A DNA stretch of 64,000 nt, from assembly GCF_902459465.1 (NCBI RefSeq), contig NC_047076.1, forward strand, positions 4,911,488-4,975,487, given 5' to 3'. A program made the position numbers and the translations under genes. Shown piece by piece: positions 1 to 14,300 of the stretch (the first letter of the stretch is position 1; each line of letters opens with the position of its first letter). The DNA is from Asterias rubens. Lineage: Eukaryota > Echinodermata > Asteroidea > Forcipulatida > Asteriidae. Below the pieces are notes generated by a model. That model made no database searches, had not been told where the DNA came from, and saw only the letters and a program-made list of their open reading frames with translations.

Positions 1-980
1 CAAAATTCAAACGTCAGCAGACAAGGCGCACCGCCACACAAGGCGCATGTTTAACCGTACACAAAAGAACACCGGGCGCCACCCGGTGTCAGTACATTGA
101 CACAAAGATGTAATTTTGTTGCCTTTTAGAACCTACGTATACCAACCTTCATCCAATCAGCCAACGCTGTTAATTGTAATATAAAGTACGGCCCAATCAG
201 CGGGCAGAAACGATGGTCCACGCACTGTCTGAAGTTAATTTAATTTGCAACATGAACCCAAGCTCCCCTGGACATCGGACGTCCCACAACGAGGATCCCT
301 GCTGATACAGATAACATTGCAACGACAGACGTAGCGTGTATCAAGGAGATGTGCCATATATTGCAGTTATGCACAAAAGCACAACAAAATGTAAACTGTT
401 TCAATGTTTTTGTGACCAATTCGATAAGGAATAAAATTATTTTGATCCTTACCCTCTGTGACTGGAGTGACATCCAAGGGATGCATCATGATTTGGCTCG
501 GTAAAAGACAACACTCATCTGTTTAAGAAACAAAGAAAACGACATAATACTTTTATGATAATTATAGTAATAATAGTGGCTTTTTATGTAACATGCATAT
601 CCGTCACTCAGTGACGCTCAAGGTGCTTTAACAGTAAGTATTTTCCTCACGCATCCGAGGTTAAACCTTCCACAATGAACATTCCTTTATAATAAAAAAA
701 TAATCAGTTAATTTCATTTATTCTGGTTGGGAATCCAAGGACTCACAGTACTAGCAAAGAATCCAATGGAGAGAAGACAAGGAAGGTCATTTTAGTAAAC
801 CTCGGAGAATCATTCTAGGGAAAACCCATCAGTCAGGTAGGGACTGAAAAACCAATCCACATAGTGCCCCCGATGGGATTCGACCAAGATCCTAGAGGTG
901 GAAGGCAACTAAACAATTTCAACAATTAAAAATGCAAGTTTAAAAAGGTTTTTATACAATTTGGAGTTGAGAATACTCAC
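1..980. other. MED16 intron sequence at left edge
   Basis: No MED16 exon is recognised left of 981, so this is probably intron 19. A reversed SINE tail is at about 545-655 (AATAATAGTGGC, GTCACTCAGTGACGCTCAAG). The rest shows no clear feature. Confidence 0.5.
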
Positions 981-3900
981 CGACGGTATTTTCGTCCAGT
1001 TCAGCGGGTGGAATCTCCTTACTCGCTAGCCAGACGTGAGTCATGAGTTTGTAGAGATGAGACAGAGTATCCAATGAGTCTATACAGATGGGAATGTAAT
1101 AAATACAATAATAACGGACATTTATACTGTGCGACACCCTTAGAGTATACTCTACTGTGCTCTACAAGAAATACAAAATATGTAGAGAAAACAAAATAAC
1201 AAATACAAAAACAGATCAAGAAGGAATTAATTGAGTAAAGTAAACAAATGAGTTTTAAACTTAAATTTAAATACTTCAAGTGAAAATGATGGTCTAATAC
1301 AAGGAGGGAAATTTGTCCATAGTTTTGGAGCAGCGTACACAAATGCCCAATCACCTAGGGTAGCCCTGGATTTTCTTGACGGGTGAGACAACAATGTGTA
1401 GTCTTGCGAACTCCTGAGATGGTAAGTTGTTTGAGAGAGTGATTTCATGGTCATGAGCTCCTAAATGTAAAGTTAAGTTGACCATTATTTTTTACCACAT
1501 GAGGGTGCTTCAAAGTTGAATTTCTTTAACATACAGTTAAATTAAATTGAACACATTTTTCACTCGCTTTCTTTGGGAATTTGCTTGCATTACATTACAG
1601 TTAATTGTTATTAATATTCTATTTCTCTCCGAAAAATTGAATCAATTACATATGAAAATAAAGAAAAACAAATAATAATAATTGCTGAGAGAAAAGAAAA
1701 CATTAAAAAACAATACAAGGCAAGACTGAGAACAAAAACGATTTGTAAAAGTTTCCTATAACTTTAAGGTTCAGCTTGCCCCAAAAAATTATTTCCAAAA
1801 ACTTTAAGTAAATTATTAAACTCACCTGACGTTGTTGAAAATACGGGCAAGCACGTCTTCTTGCGTATTCCCCATATCTTAATGAGTACGAGCATCTCCC
1901 GTAACAAGCACAGAGTGGAGGTGTCTCTCAATACACTAATCTGTAGTTTGAAATAAACGTCATAGAGTCAGCGGAATTCATGGAAAAATACTGCCTTCAA
2001 CAAAGATAAGTGGCTTCTTGTATAGCACTCATATCCGTCACTCAGTGACGCTCAAGGCGCATTTATTTTCCTGCAAGGTATGTTAGACTAGGTTTGAATA
2101 ATGAGGTGAGGTGTTGTGGTTGAGTGGATAAGATCACCAAACTCAAGCTCTGATGCTTCTGTTCAGCAGAGTGTGGGTTCAAATCCTGGTCGTGACACTT
2201 GTGTCCCTGAGCAAGACACTCGACTATAGTTGCTTCGGTCCACCTAGGGGTAAATGGGTACCTGTGAGGGCAGAGATGGTTCTTGTGAGTGGTTTAGCCG
2301 AGTAGCGCATATATTGCACACAGGCTGTATACTCCCCAGGGAGCTGAGATGGTTTAAGGAATGATTTAAGGGCCAGGGACCAGGGGTAATCATGTCGGAA
2401 GCGCTTTGAGACACCCCTCGGGCGTGAAAAGCGCTATATGAAAACAGTTTATTATTATTAATATTATTGTTAATGAGACCTACTCCTTTAATTTAAGGGT
2501 TCACAAGGTGCTGTGGCAATCCTTCTCTGTTTTCACTTCCATTACACAACACATGAGACCAACAGCTTTACGTCCCATGCGAAGGACGCAGCCTAAGGAC
2601 AAAAGTGTTATGACTGGGACTCGAGCTCACACTCTGCTGATCAGAAACACCAGAGCGTATTGAAATGAGAGAAAAAGTTGTTGGCTACATACCCCTGGTT
2701 TAGTTGGGTTAGATGCTTGCTGTGGAACCGTGCTTAAGGTGTAGAGGCAATATTCTGCGATCCACTGGACCAACTGCTGCAGGGACTGGATGAAATCTGC
2801 ATGATGACAAGGTCAGGAACCAGACAATAAGGAATAGTATTCGTTGGCCATTTTCAAACCTTGCCTTGGACCTGAGCTCTGGCTTTGTTAGTTATTCTCG
2901 ATTTAGGCACTTTTAGTCAACCAGACCGGACAGTACCTAAGCTGGAGCTTAGACACAAGACGCAGTTTTGAAAAAGGGCCACACACTTTAAAGCCATTAT
3001 ACACTTTCGGTACAGAAAAAAAAAAACATTCACAGATTTACAAATAATTTACAGGGTTTACAGAAGGTAATGGTGAAAGACTTCTCTTGAAATATTGTTC
3101 TATGAAATGCTTTACTTTTTAAGAAAACGTTAAAACAATATCAATTCTCGATAGCGAGAATTACGGATTTATTCTAAACACATGTCATGACACGGCGAAA
3201 CGTGCGGAAACAAGAGTGGGTTTTCCGGTTATTTTCTCCCGACTCCGATGACCGATTGAGCCTAAATTTTCACAGGTTTGTTATTTTATATATAAGTTGT
3301 GATACACGAAGTGTGAAACTTGGACAATACTGTTTACCGAAATTGTATAATGGCTTTAAACACAAGACACAGTTTTGAAAAAGGGCCACACACTTTAACC
3401 TTTTAGAGACCAAATCTTTTTTGTATAGTCATCACCATACACCCAGACAGTGCTAATCTTGTTGATTTTTTGAACCGCTATTTTCAAGTAAAATGTCAAT
3501 AAAACTAGGAAATACATGGTTCTGTTGTAAATTCTATGTTTACATGGGAAACCTTGGAAAATGTCGATACAGTCCCAAACTTGTCCTTGTCCCAATTGTT
3601 TGAGCAAAAGTTTGCCAAATATTGGTACAAGCAATTTGGTACAAGCCCCTTGCAGCCGCTATGGTTGCTAAAGAGTTAAACATTGTCCTTCTATTTTCAA
3701 ACCAATTAGTATACACATATTGACTGGCAACAAGGTAACTAGTATACGTCTATTCCCACGAGGGACTTTGAGTGACCAGAAGAGCAACCTATTTCCCGAG
3801 GCCGAAGGCCGAGGGAAATAGGCCCCTCTTCTGGTCACTCACAGGCCCGAGGGGGAATAGACGTACACTAGTTATGGAATTATGCCAGTCAATATGTTTT

Positions 3901-6900
3901 TTATAACACAGCTCGGTCTTAAAATGTCAAATAAGAACAGAAAAGGGAATTTTGTAGTTTGTTCACGGTTCAAGTCAAGAGAGGGCGCTGTTACCGGGGG
4001 CACTATTTGCAAAGACTAGTGCCCGCTCTGGTACTATTCCCACAAAACACGCGCGCGCGATCACTAGCCTATATTAGTTCATCCCACGTGACCGTGTTTC
4101 AGCCAACCAGAATACAGAACAAGCAAGAGGTGTGTTATAAACCAATCTAAACTATAAGAGTGAGATGACCGGAAGGGTATTAGTACAAACAGCAATGGCA
4201 AAACCAGATGGTTTTAAATTAAAAGTTCAATTTTTTTACAAATGTCTGTAACTTACTTGGGTCCAGAGCATAGTCCTTGGTGTCTATGTTTAGCATCAAC
4301 TTAGTCAAGTCTAACTCTGTACTATGTGCACAAATAGCTGGGGGGAAATGAATCAAAGAGTGGTTTTATTAATGTTGAAATGAAACTTCTTTTTCACTTT
4401 AAGAGGACACATTACCTTCGGATTGGGCGCTGTATACAGACAAATTTGGCTCTTGGGGAAAAAAGTAGGGCAAACTTTATTCAGTACAAGGACTGACACA
4501 CATATACATCTGATGTAGTTTTTAAAGCTATTTAATAACAATTTTGCTAGCTTTTGCTGTGGGCAAAAAAAAAATTGTAAATCAGACTCGAGTAGGAAGA
4601 ATATCATGCCTGTAAATAGCTTATGGTGCTCATTGCACACTGCCCATTGATCGGCACCGGACTACCTTTTCCTTTCTGTTTGGTCTGTTTTTGTAACCAC
4701 ACGAATGGTGAGCGCAGCCAATGCGGAGCATGTATTACTTTGACTAACTGGAGAGCCAAAAAAGCAAAAACAAACAAACACAACAAAAACCCTTTCTTCT
4801 GATTGGCAGAAAATTAAATGAAAAGATGCTAGGAGCAATACAATGGTTACTATCGTTACATTTTGGATGTACTTTTGAGATCCCTTGGGCTGTATATTTT
4901 TTATACTATATTTATTGGTTTATTTCATAAAAACATTACAAAGGAATGAACAGTATGACAACCGATATGGTTGAATTGCACTAGAACATGTACAGTTTAA
5001 TTCTTCAAAAAGAGCTAAAAGGTTAAACAGTTTGAACACACAATAGGTAATGAGCAAGAATTACAAACAATCAAAACAATAAACAATCAACCAGCACTTA
5101 ACCAAAAAGAATGAGACTCAACGGGAAAAAAAACAAGATCAATGGGACAAGTTGTGGATAAAAAGCCATCATTAAAATCCATACATAGTTAAACTTAAAA
5201 GAAAAAAAAGAAGAAAAAAAAGCACACCAACAATTTAGAAAAGAACTTGGCAGATAAGAAAGGGATACTGCTAGCTCAAGGCCTATATGGATCACAATAT
5301 TGCACATTCAGTAATCTGGTTAAATTTGGAATGCATCTGTCTCTGTACCTGTTCTACATTTAATGGTGGTTAACTGGTTCGCATTCCTTAAGCCATTGTT
5401 CCTGGTGGGTGGGAGCCACTCCCGAAACCTGTTTGAGTTTAGGAGTGATGTGCTGAAATTTATTAGTTACCTTACTGACAAGGTTTAATGACTAATACCC
5501 CAAAAGAAGTTAGGGTAGACCTAGACCTACTTCAGCACCAAAAATGAGATCCAGAAAAATGTGTCGTGTATGATATACAAGACACACAAAATTGGTTACT
5601 CACGTTACATTTCGGAATTTTTTTAAATGTCCCTTAACAGCTAATTTTGTTTACAAGGCCCATGTTCTGACTTTACCAGTGAGTTTCTCAGCCGGCCCTT
5701 TGTCCTGAGCGGTGACGCTAGTCGGTCTGAGGAGGGATCTAAACTCAGATGAGATGGCGTTGAGTAAAAGCTTACAGTAACAATCCACTGACTTGCCGGC
5801 ACCACTGGAGGTCATTCTGCATTGATAAACAAAATAATATCATAATAATAGTGGCTTATTATATACAGGGTGAATCAAAAAAAAAAAATGACACCTGAAC
5901 ATGTCAACAGTTAATAATAATAATAATATTTAAAAACATTTATATAGCGCCAAATCCATTAAAAATGCTCCCAGGCGCTTTACAAAAATAAAAACTTTAA
6001 TTTTAACCACAAAAAACTAAATAATTAGGTCAAAAATAAGATCCACAAAATATTATCATAAAACAATAAAGATACATGTACGGTTGCCCTTATGGCGTGG
6101 GGTCTGGGCCACCCAAGGGCCCCCAATTTCTATTCCCTTTTTCTTAGATGCGAAATCCGACGCTTCTGGATAACACTGCATGTAAAACCCAATATGGTTG
6201 GGGCCAACTTGATCCTGAAAGTTTTGAATATGAGCGTAACAAGAACAGTCTATTGTGGTGGTTTGATTACACAAAGTTACATTAGTTTACCTGTGAAGGG
6301 AGGCTTTGACGGCTACCAACCGACTGAATAATAATTCCTGCGTTGACTTGGACTGTCTGTTAAATGCTTCAGTCAAACGGTCAATCACAGTGTCGACCAT
6401 ACCTTAATATAGAAAAACAAAGTGCAGTGTAATAGAGCTGCCTACTATAAGTTATCACACAAGCGCGAGTGGAATACGAAAAAATATAGGAGACGCAGAC
6501 GCGCTATATTTTTTCGTATTTCATGAGCGCGCGTGTGATAACGAATTTATCTTCCAGTCTCACGTGCAATGCACAACGTTTAAAATTTCAGAACATTATT
6601 TCATGACGAACAGCATTCACGCGCACAAAGTTTAGAATGTAATTTTTTCACTGTCAGTATACGGAGCGTGACAAAATGACATTTCACACACTGTGTAATA
6701 AAAACAGAGGAAGTAGGATATAAAACAGAGGTCGTACCATATATGTTTTTATCCCCCTAGTAGTTCGAGCTTCTGATTGGTGGATTAGCGCGTACTGGAA
6801 GATAAAATTTAAAATAAGTAGTTGCTAAACGGGACTTGAATCAGCAGATTTCAAGTCAGCAATGGGGGACAGAAAGGCTTGGGGAACCATCGTGATTCGA

Positions 6901-9900
6901 GGACATCACTCGACTTAAGCAAGTAAGCAAGCAAGTTGCTACATGTGGCTTGTACCAAAATGAGGACACAAACGGCCGCTAAATTTGAACTACTTTCTTA
7001 CTCAACTAAAAAGGTCAAAGTAAAGGTCAAGTTAGCTGAGTATGATAACAGTATATCTTAGCTGATAATTTTGTGAGCATAATTGTTCTTTGTGCCTAGC
7101 CAAATTTGTCACCCAAGTAGCTCTATACAATTCGGCCAATGTACATTAAACCGTTGTTTTATCTACTCCATATTCTTTTTGGTATCAAAGAAAAAAAAAA
7201 GGAAATAAAAAAAGTAAAACTTTGATTATCTCGTTACTTATAAACCAACCTGGTGTGATTGTATGAAGTAAGTCCCACCACTCATAGCCAGTCACCAGAC
7301 TATACTCCAACAAGTTGACAACCTGGGCGATGGTATGGGCCCTCGCGGCACCTATAGAGTACACAACAGGACCAATTATTGATCTAATGGATGCTAAACA
7401 ATTACCTCAAGTCAAGCATATTTAAGAAAGGTATTACAGGGTTTGGGTACTTTTTGTACAACAAAAAAACACAAACATCCACAGATTTACATGAATCTTA
7501 CAGGGTTAATGATAAAGATGGTAGAAAGCTTCCCTTAAAGTGTTATTTGCTGAAGGTGCTGTAGTTTTTAAGAAAGGAGAAAACTAATTTCATAACCCCA
7601 TAACTCCCTTACCTTGGTCTAGTGCCTGACCCAGCGTTGGTGCAATCTTGATGAGGCACAGGGCCCCCATCCGGTCTACCGCCATGATACTGCAACAAGT
7701 GCTTGACATCTCCATACACATGAGGTGCTTGCCGTTGTAAACTTTCTGTCTCTTGGCTTCAAATACAAGAAATAGTCACAAACTTTTGGGGTTTTTTTTT
7801 TTTGGTTTTTTACTACTTTTGTGCCGAAACAGCTAAATGCATCTGGGTCAAATTTCATATATCACAAAAGTACGTAAGCACAACAAAATTATGCTTACCA
7901 GTACATGTATGTGGTTACCTGACAAACCGTATTATCCAATGCTCAGTCTCTGACTGGTATCCTGCTCATTTTTGCTCAGCAGAAACTTGTCAAGCAAAAT
8001 TTTCTGCTTAAAGGCACTGGACACTATTGATAATTGCTCAAAATAGTTGTTAGCATAAAATAACTTTCTTCATAACGAGCAATGGAGAGCTGTTGAAGGT
8101 ATAACAAATTTTGAGAAACGGCCCCCTCTGAAGCGACGAAGCTTTTGAGGAAGATTTGTTACTAAATATTAAAAGACTTCAGGCCTGACGCCTTTTATTA
8201 GGCATCTGAAGGCACACAAATTTGTGCAACAAGGGTTTCTTCTTTCCATTATTCTTGCGCAAATTTGATGACCAATTAAGTCCAAATGTTCACAGAGTTG
8301 TTACACCAAGTGGGAATATTGGTCTTTGACATTTACCAAAGGTGTCTAGTGTCTTTAATACATGCCAGTACCGGTACTCACCCTGAGATCCTGTATCTAC
8401 TTTAGCTCCTTCATACTTGAATGACGCACATGGTTTTAAAGACACCCTTCAAGAAGAAAACAAATAATCAAAGTCAAAATCAATCTCTGATTCATGTATA
8501 TGATAATAATATGGCCATATAATAATAATAATAATAAGACTTGTAATGCACACATATCCACCCTGCTGGGTGTTCAAGGCGCAGATCTCTGGAAAACCAG
8601 TCAAGGTGCATACAAAAAAAACAGCAACAAGGGGTGCAAGGGTAGGTGGAACAGGTGAAGAGAAAAACTAGCGAAACGAAACAAATGGGACTTCAAGTCA
8701 CATTTGAAGATATTCAAATATGTTTTCTCTGCAACCACAAGAATGTGTTTCAAATAATATTAATAGCCCACTAGATTGCCAACTTGTGAATGCCGCCCTT
8801 TGTACAATTGGCCATTTGCGTGTAGAGCCTCGGTTTGGGGACTGTGATGATGGCTTCTGATAATGGCGTGCAAGCCTTGATTCATTATTTAGTATTGTAT
8901 CTATGTGTACATCTGTTTGATTGAAAGTGTCATTACATTACCGAAACAATAAATAATAATAATAATAATAATATCGAAGTCTTATATAGCGCACGTATCT
9001 ACCAAACAAGGTACTCAAGGCGCTGAGTATATACAAACTTTCAGAAAGATAGGTTATTGCAGTGATGAATTCTGAGACCCAATTATTTAGCACCTTATAA
9101 GGGTTTACAAGGTTCTATGGCGCATTTAGCAGCCACAACCAGGAACACCGGGGCGAACCCCTTCTCTTTTCGATAAGTGCACTGGGTTCTCTTACATGCG
9201 TTACACAACACATGGGACCAACGGCTTTACGTCCCATCCGAAGGACGAAAGAGTTATATAACGACCATCCCCAAATCGAGGCTCTGCATGCAAATGGCTG
9301 ATTGACAAAGGGCGGCATTCACGACAATTTGGCAATCTAGTAGGATATGGATACTCAATTTCAAGAATGCATTATTTGAAGATGAAAATTAATAAAAAAA
9401 AATTTTTTGACTGACCTGTGAAGTAACTTGACACTGCCATCTTGGAATGCAACAGCCATGACCATCCCTGGGCCATTGTAGATAGATTTACTGGAAAGTT
9501 TGACCGGTAGTTTGGGCAGACACAATCCCGTAACGGCAGACGAATTGGTGTAGCATGTACCAAAAACCCATTTCTGTAGTTGTAGATGAAATAGAAACGT
9601 GAAATCTGAATGTTATGCCTTCTTGACTGAAACTGGTTGCCTGACAAATTTTACACATTTATAACTCAGGAAAGTACTGGGTACAATGGTGTATAAAACC
9701 AAAATTAATCGTGAGACAGAGACTTTTTTCACATTTTCATGAAGCTCTATCTATTGGCAAATGAGCGGATCACAAAACTCATTTTACTCTAGTGTGAAGG
9801 TAAAAAAAAAGAGATCTTCAGTCAAGATGGTCATTTTACCAGTTCCTAATGGATGAAAAACGGATAACAAACTCACAAATTTGTCAGTGACGTTTCATCA

Positions 9901-11284
9901 CTACACTAGTGGCTTCATCACAGCTGCTTTTCTCCTTTTATAGTTATCAGACACAACTATAGAGGGCGGGATGAGCGCTGGTTGTAACGTGATAAGTTGC
10001 CAGTCTGATGAGGCCACTAGTGCAGTGGTGACGCGTCACTGATAAATTTGTGAGTTTGTTCTCCATTTTTCATCCATATATAGGAATTGGTAAAATAAAC
10101 ATCTTTACTGAAGTTTTAATGGATATTCCTTATGTATCTATTAAAAGATCGTTACGATACCTGAGTGGTTGGCTGGGACTCCCTGGACGGTGGTGGACTG
10201 GTCTGGAATATTTTATTCAACGGAACAAACTCTTTACTCAAACTCCAGAACTCGACACAAGAACCTGATGAGCCTACAAAGACAGAGGAGAAAACTAGTT
10301 TTGTTACACCGTCAACTACTGACTAGTTCAACATGAACAATACGAGACAATAATAGTCTTAAAAGAACCATTATAACCCACCTCAAAATCAACTTTTTTG
10401 TTTTCATTTCATTTAATTTTATTTGCCGGCAAAAATTACAAATCAAAGTTTTACAAGAACAAGCAAAACAATAGTTTTAAGAAGAATCGAATATGTTAAA
10501 ACACTAAGCAAATTACTGAAAAACCCGGCCTGGCCGCGGGCAGAAATAAGAACTGTGTAGGAAACAACCTCCAGTCGGGGTGGTACACAAAAACACAAAG
10601 CAAAACAAAAGACAAGAACCCTGGCAGGGAAAGCCAATAGTGACAGAAAGTCACTTTCAAAGAGGCTGACATTAAACTTAAAACTACGGCGCACAGAAGT
10701 GACAGAACGCTGATGATAAAACTGTGCGAACGAATCACGTATAGCCCCCCTGAAGGGGTACAAATATTATTGAGAGCGCCCTCACGCGGTCATAAATCTG
10801 GCGGTTTAAGATCTTACCAATGGCTGATATGATGAGCTGCTCGGCTGGGACTGATGTACTCTCCTCTTCATAACATTCCTTGTTGATAAATCTCAGATGT
10901 GTGATGGTTAAATCTGCCAGTAGTTAAAAACAATCAATCGGAATCAACTATGAGAGTCTTCGAGTTCAAATTCAGTTTTATGAACCACTAATTTTCAAAT
11001 AGATAGAGTCCTTACGAATGTGGGAGAAGTCTCTAAACCCTTGTTAAAATGGTGTAAAATGCCATTGTATTTGATACCTCACCTCCTCCTTACATAATTC
11101 AGTGTTTCCTTGATACCATATATCTTTGTTTTTCTGTTATTCTTTTCTGGTAAATCTGAGCTGCAGTGAACCATTTGATTAGCCCATCAGAGTTCTTCTT
11201 TTAAGATCCTTCAGTCTGATTCAAATTTCATTCTGTTCATTGACCATGTCAATGTATGTTGGGCTATTGTTCACATTTGCTCCT

Positions 11285-11315
<31 letters not shown>

Positions 11316-14300
11316 GACATTTTTTCAATATCCTAAAAATCTAAAGAATCTAAAGAACTACATGTATGCACAGAACTTTCTTAACCAAATAAGTACAGAG
11401 TACCAAATCAGGTTCCACAACCTGGCAAGGACACTTGTGACCTGGCTAGGTTCTTTTGGTCTTTTTTCAGACTTGATGTGATAAGGGCTAGGGTTGGTCA
11501 TCATGCCATAATCACATTTCAATACTTTAAAAACTTGGATAGATTCTTTAAAAGAAAATTGAAAAGTTCCCTTACATTTGTCTTTGTTGTTGAGATCGAC
11601 ACAGCACTGTACATGAAGGGATGGCAGGTAGTCTGTTTCAATAAATACTTTGTCTGAGAATCAAAATACTAGTCAAGGAAAAATATAAAAAAAGCAAATT
11701 AACAGGGACTCAGATAATTAGGATTTGAAACTTTGCATGGTGGAAATACGATATAGAAAGGTTTACGGTAACACCATGTAATGACTATCTCTAATGAGTT
11801 GGGGTGGTTCTGAAAAGAACCGTTGGTTTCAACTCGATGTTTCGATCAGTATGCTCTGATCGTCTTCTGGAGAGAAAAAAGAAAAGAAAAAAGAAGATGA
11901 CCAGAGCATACTGATTGAAACGTCGAGTTGAAACCAACGGTTCTTTTCAGAACCACCCCAACTCATTAGAGATAGTCATTACATGGTGTTACCGCAAACC
12001 TTTCCATATCGACTCAGATAATGTTTGAAGCTTTGCATTGTGTGGATAATAGGAACAACTACAACTAGTAAACTTGCTGACAAAACAAGCATGTGCCTGT
12101 TGCACAATAGTAAGACTTGTTGACTCTATCGCCAAGAAGCTTGAGTATTCAAAAGGATACCATCTCTCCAGCTAAGATTAACTTTGTAGACTTGGACGGG
12201 GCTTCGGCAGCTGCCATCCGATGTGGCTATTAAGATGTCACCAGCTGGAGAAAAAAAAATATGCAGACGAAATGATTGCATCAAGGATAAAGAATACTAT
12301 GTAGATTTTACACCAATTTGTGATAAACACTGCAAGTCATTGTTGGTACTTTCCCAATTGCTACAGGGAAAAAAACCCACAGGATTCAAATCCATAACCC
12401 CGCAAGGGAGAGAAGGGCCGATTTCATAAAGCAGCTCAAACTTTAAAGTTCAAATACAGTGAAAACATACAGTTGTATGTTCAACTGAGTTTAAACTTTC
12501 ACGGGTTTGTCATTTCATTGTATGTATTGGGTCACATAAAGTGTGGATACTGGTCTTTACAAAGTACAAATGTTGTCCATGTGTTTTAAGAGAATGGAAG
12601 ATGGGGATGAGAGACACTCACAGCTTGAGTAAGCAATGTCAGCTAGTTCAGCATGGCATCTTGTATTCCCGAGACACTCAGTAAATGTACTTGTCCCGCC
12701 TCCGCTCTTCAGAATCGTCACAGAAACCTACATAGAGAAATAACCAAAATTTTCAATAAAACATACACTGATACATGATAAATGATAATAATCTATTTGT
12801 AATATAGATTTTCCTACTTTTATCTAGGGTATACTTTTGAACCATTCCTCCAATTTGTTCCATTCCCCCGAGACATACAATACACAGGCTGCTTAAATTA
12901 GCGCTCAGGGGTTAAAGCCAACACGATATCATCTCAACACTCTCAGGTTCCAATTTGTATACACCTTGGTTAAGAGAATTTGTATACACCTGGGGTTAAG
13001 AGAAGCAAAGCTTTTCCCGTAGGTTTTATATTTTGCCAATTTTTAATATACTTCTTTTATGTGCTGTTTCTTGTGCTTTGTATGTGTAAATTATTGTAAA
13101 GCACATTGGTCTGTTTTGGAAATGCGCTATATAAATCTTTTTTTAATAGTAACAATAATAAATAATTATGGTTCTGTGCCTTGCTGGAGGGCACAAGCGT
13201 CATGATCGAGATTCAAACCCACACTCCCATGACTCAACCATCTGAACTTGAATCAATGCCGCTGGGCCACAACGCACCACAAATAAGCGACTAGAATTTA
13301 AGAAATATAAAACAAAATAAATAAATCCGTGGTAAAATCCACATAATGTTCTTCTCACCAGGCCTGTAGAGGTGACAGCTATCCATCCAACGGCTGGTTT
13401 GGTTCCCACTTGTAGCAAAGAGGGTGTGAATCGGGAACGAGTAAACTTATCCAGCATGCTTGGAGAGTCAATATTGTCCACATTGTAGGAAATCTGAAGG
13501 AAAGAGAACAGATGGACACTAGTGGTAAACAATCAAACAAATTTATTGATAGTATAAAACATTGTGAGAAAGGGCACTCTCTAAAGTAACATAGGTTTTG
13601 AGAAAGGGGTAATTTCTCACTCAAATACTAAAAGACTTCAACTGAAGCCTTTTATAAGGTATCTAAAAGCGCACAAATTTGTGCAAAACGGGTATCTTTT
13701 CTTTTATTATTCTCTTGCAATTGCGATGACAAATTGAGTCAAATTTTGTTATTTTATGCATAATTGGGATACACCAAGTGGGAATACTGGTCTTTGACAA
13801 TTACCAAAACTTGAACTCACTTTGACTCCATTGTGAAGCCATCCCAGTGCAACGATGGGCTCTCCATTGACGTGACTCTCCGCAACACTCTCCCAGTCAT
13901 TCAACAAATGGTCCTTCATCTGCCATAATACAGAGGTACCCGAGCTATCACCGGATAACAGCCGCGTACCGCTTGCATTCCACTGCAATACTTGAATCAA
14001 ATCCTTATGTACACCGCTTATGCTGTTTGGAGAAAGAAATAACTTTCATCACACAATGAAAGCTTGAAAGGGGATCAGTATGGGTTCAAGTCCCGGTCCT
14101 GATACTTGTGTCTTTAAAGCCATTGGACCCTTTCGGTAAACAGTGTTGTCCAAGGCCCACACTTTGTGTACCACAACTTCTATATCAAATAACAAACCTG
14201 TGAAAATTTAGGCTCAATCGGTCATCGGAGTCGGGAGAAAACAACGGGAAAACCCACCCTTGTTTTCGCACGTTTCGCCGTGTCATGACATGTGTTTAAA

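Noticed and set aside
2106-2190. Functional tRNA-Ser/Leu gene
   Set aside because: The head continues into a SINE body and tail, with a target duplication around the whole unit.
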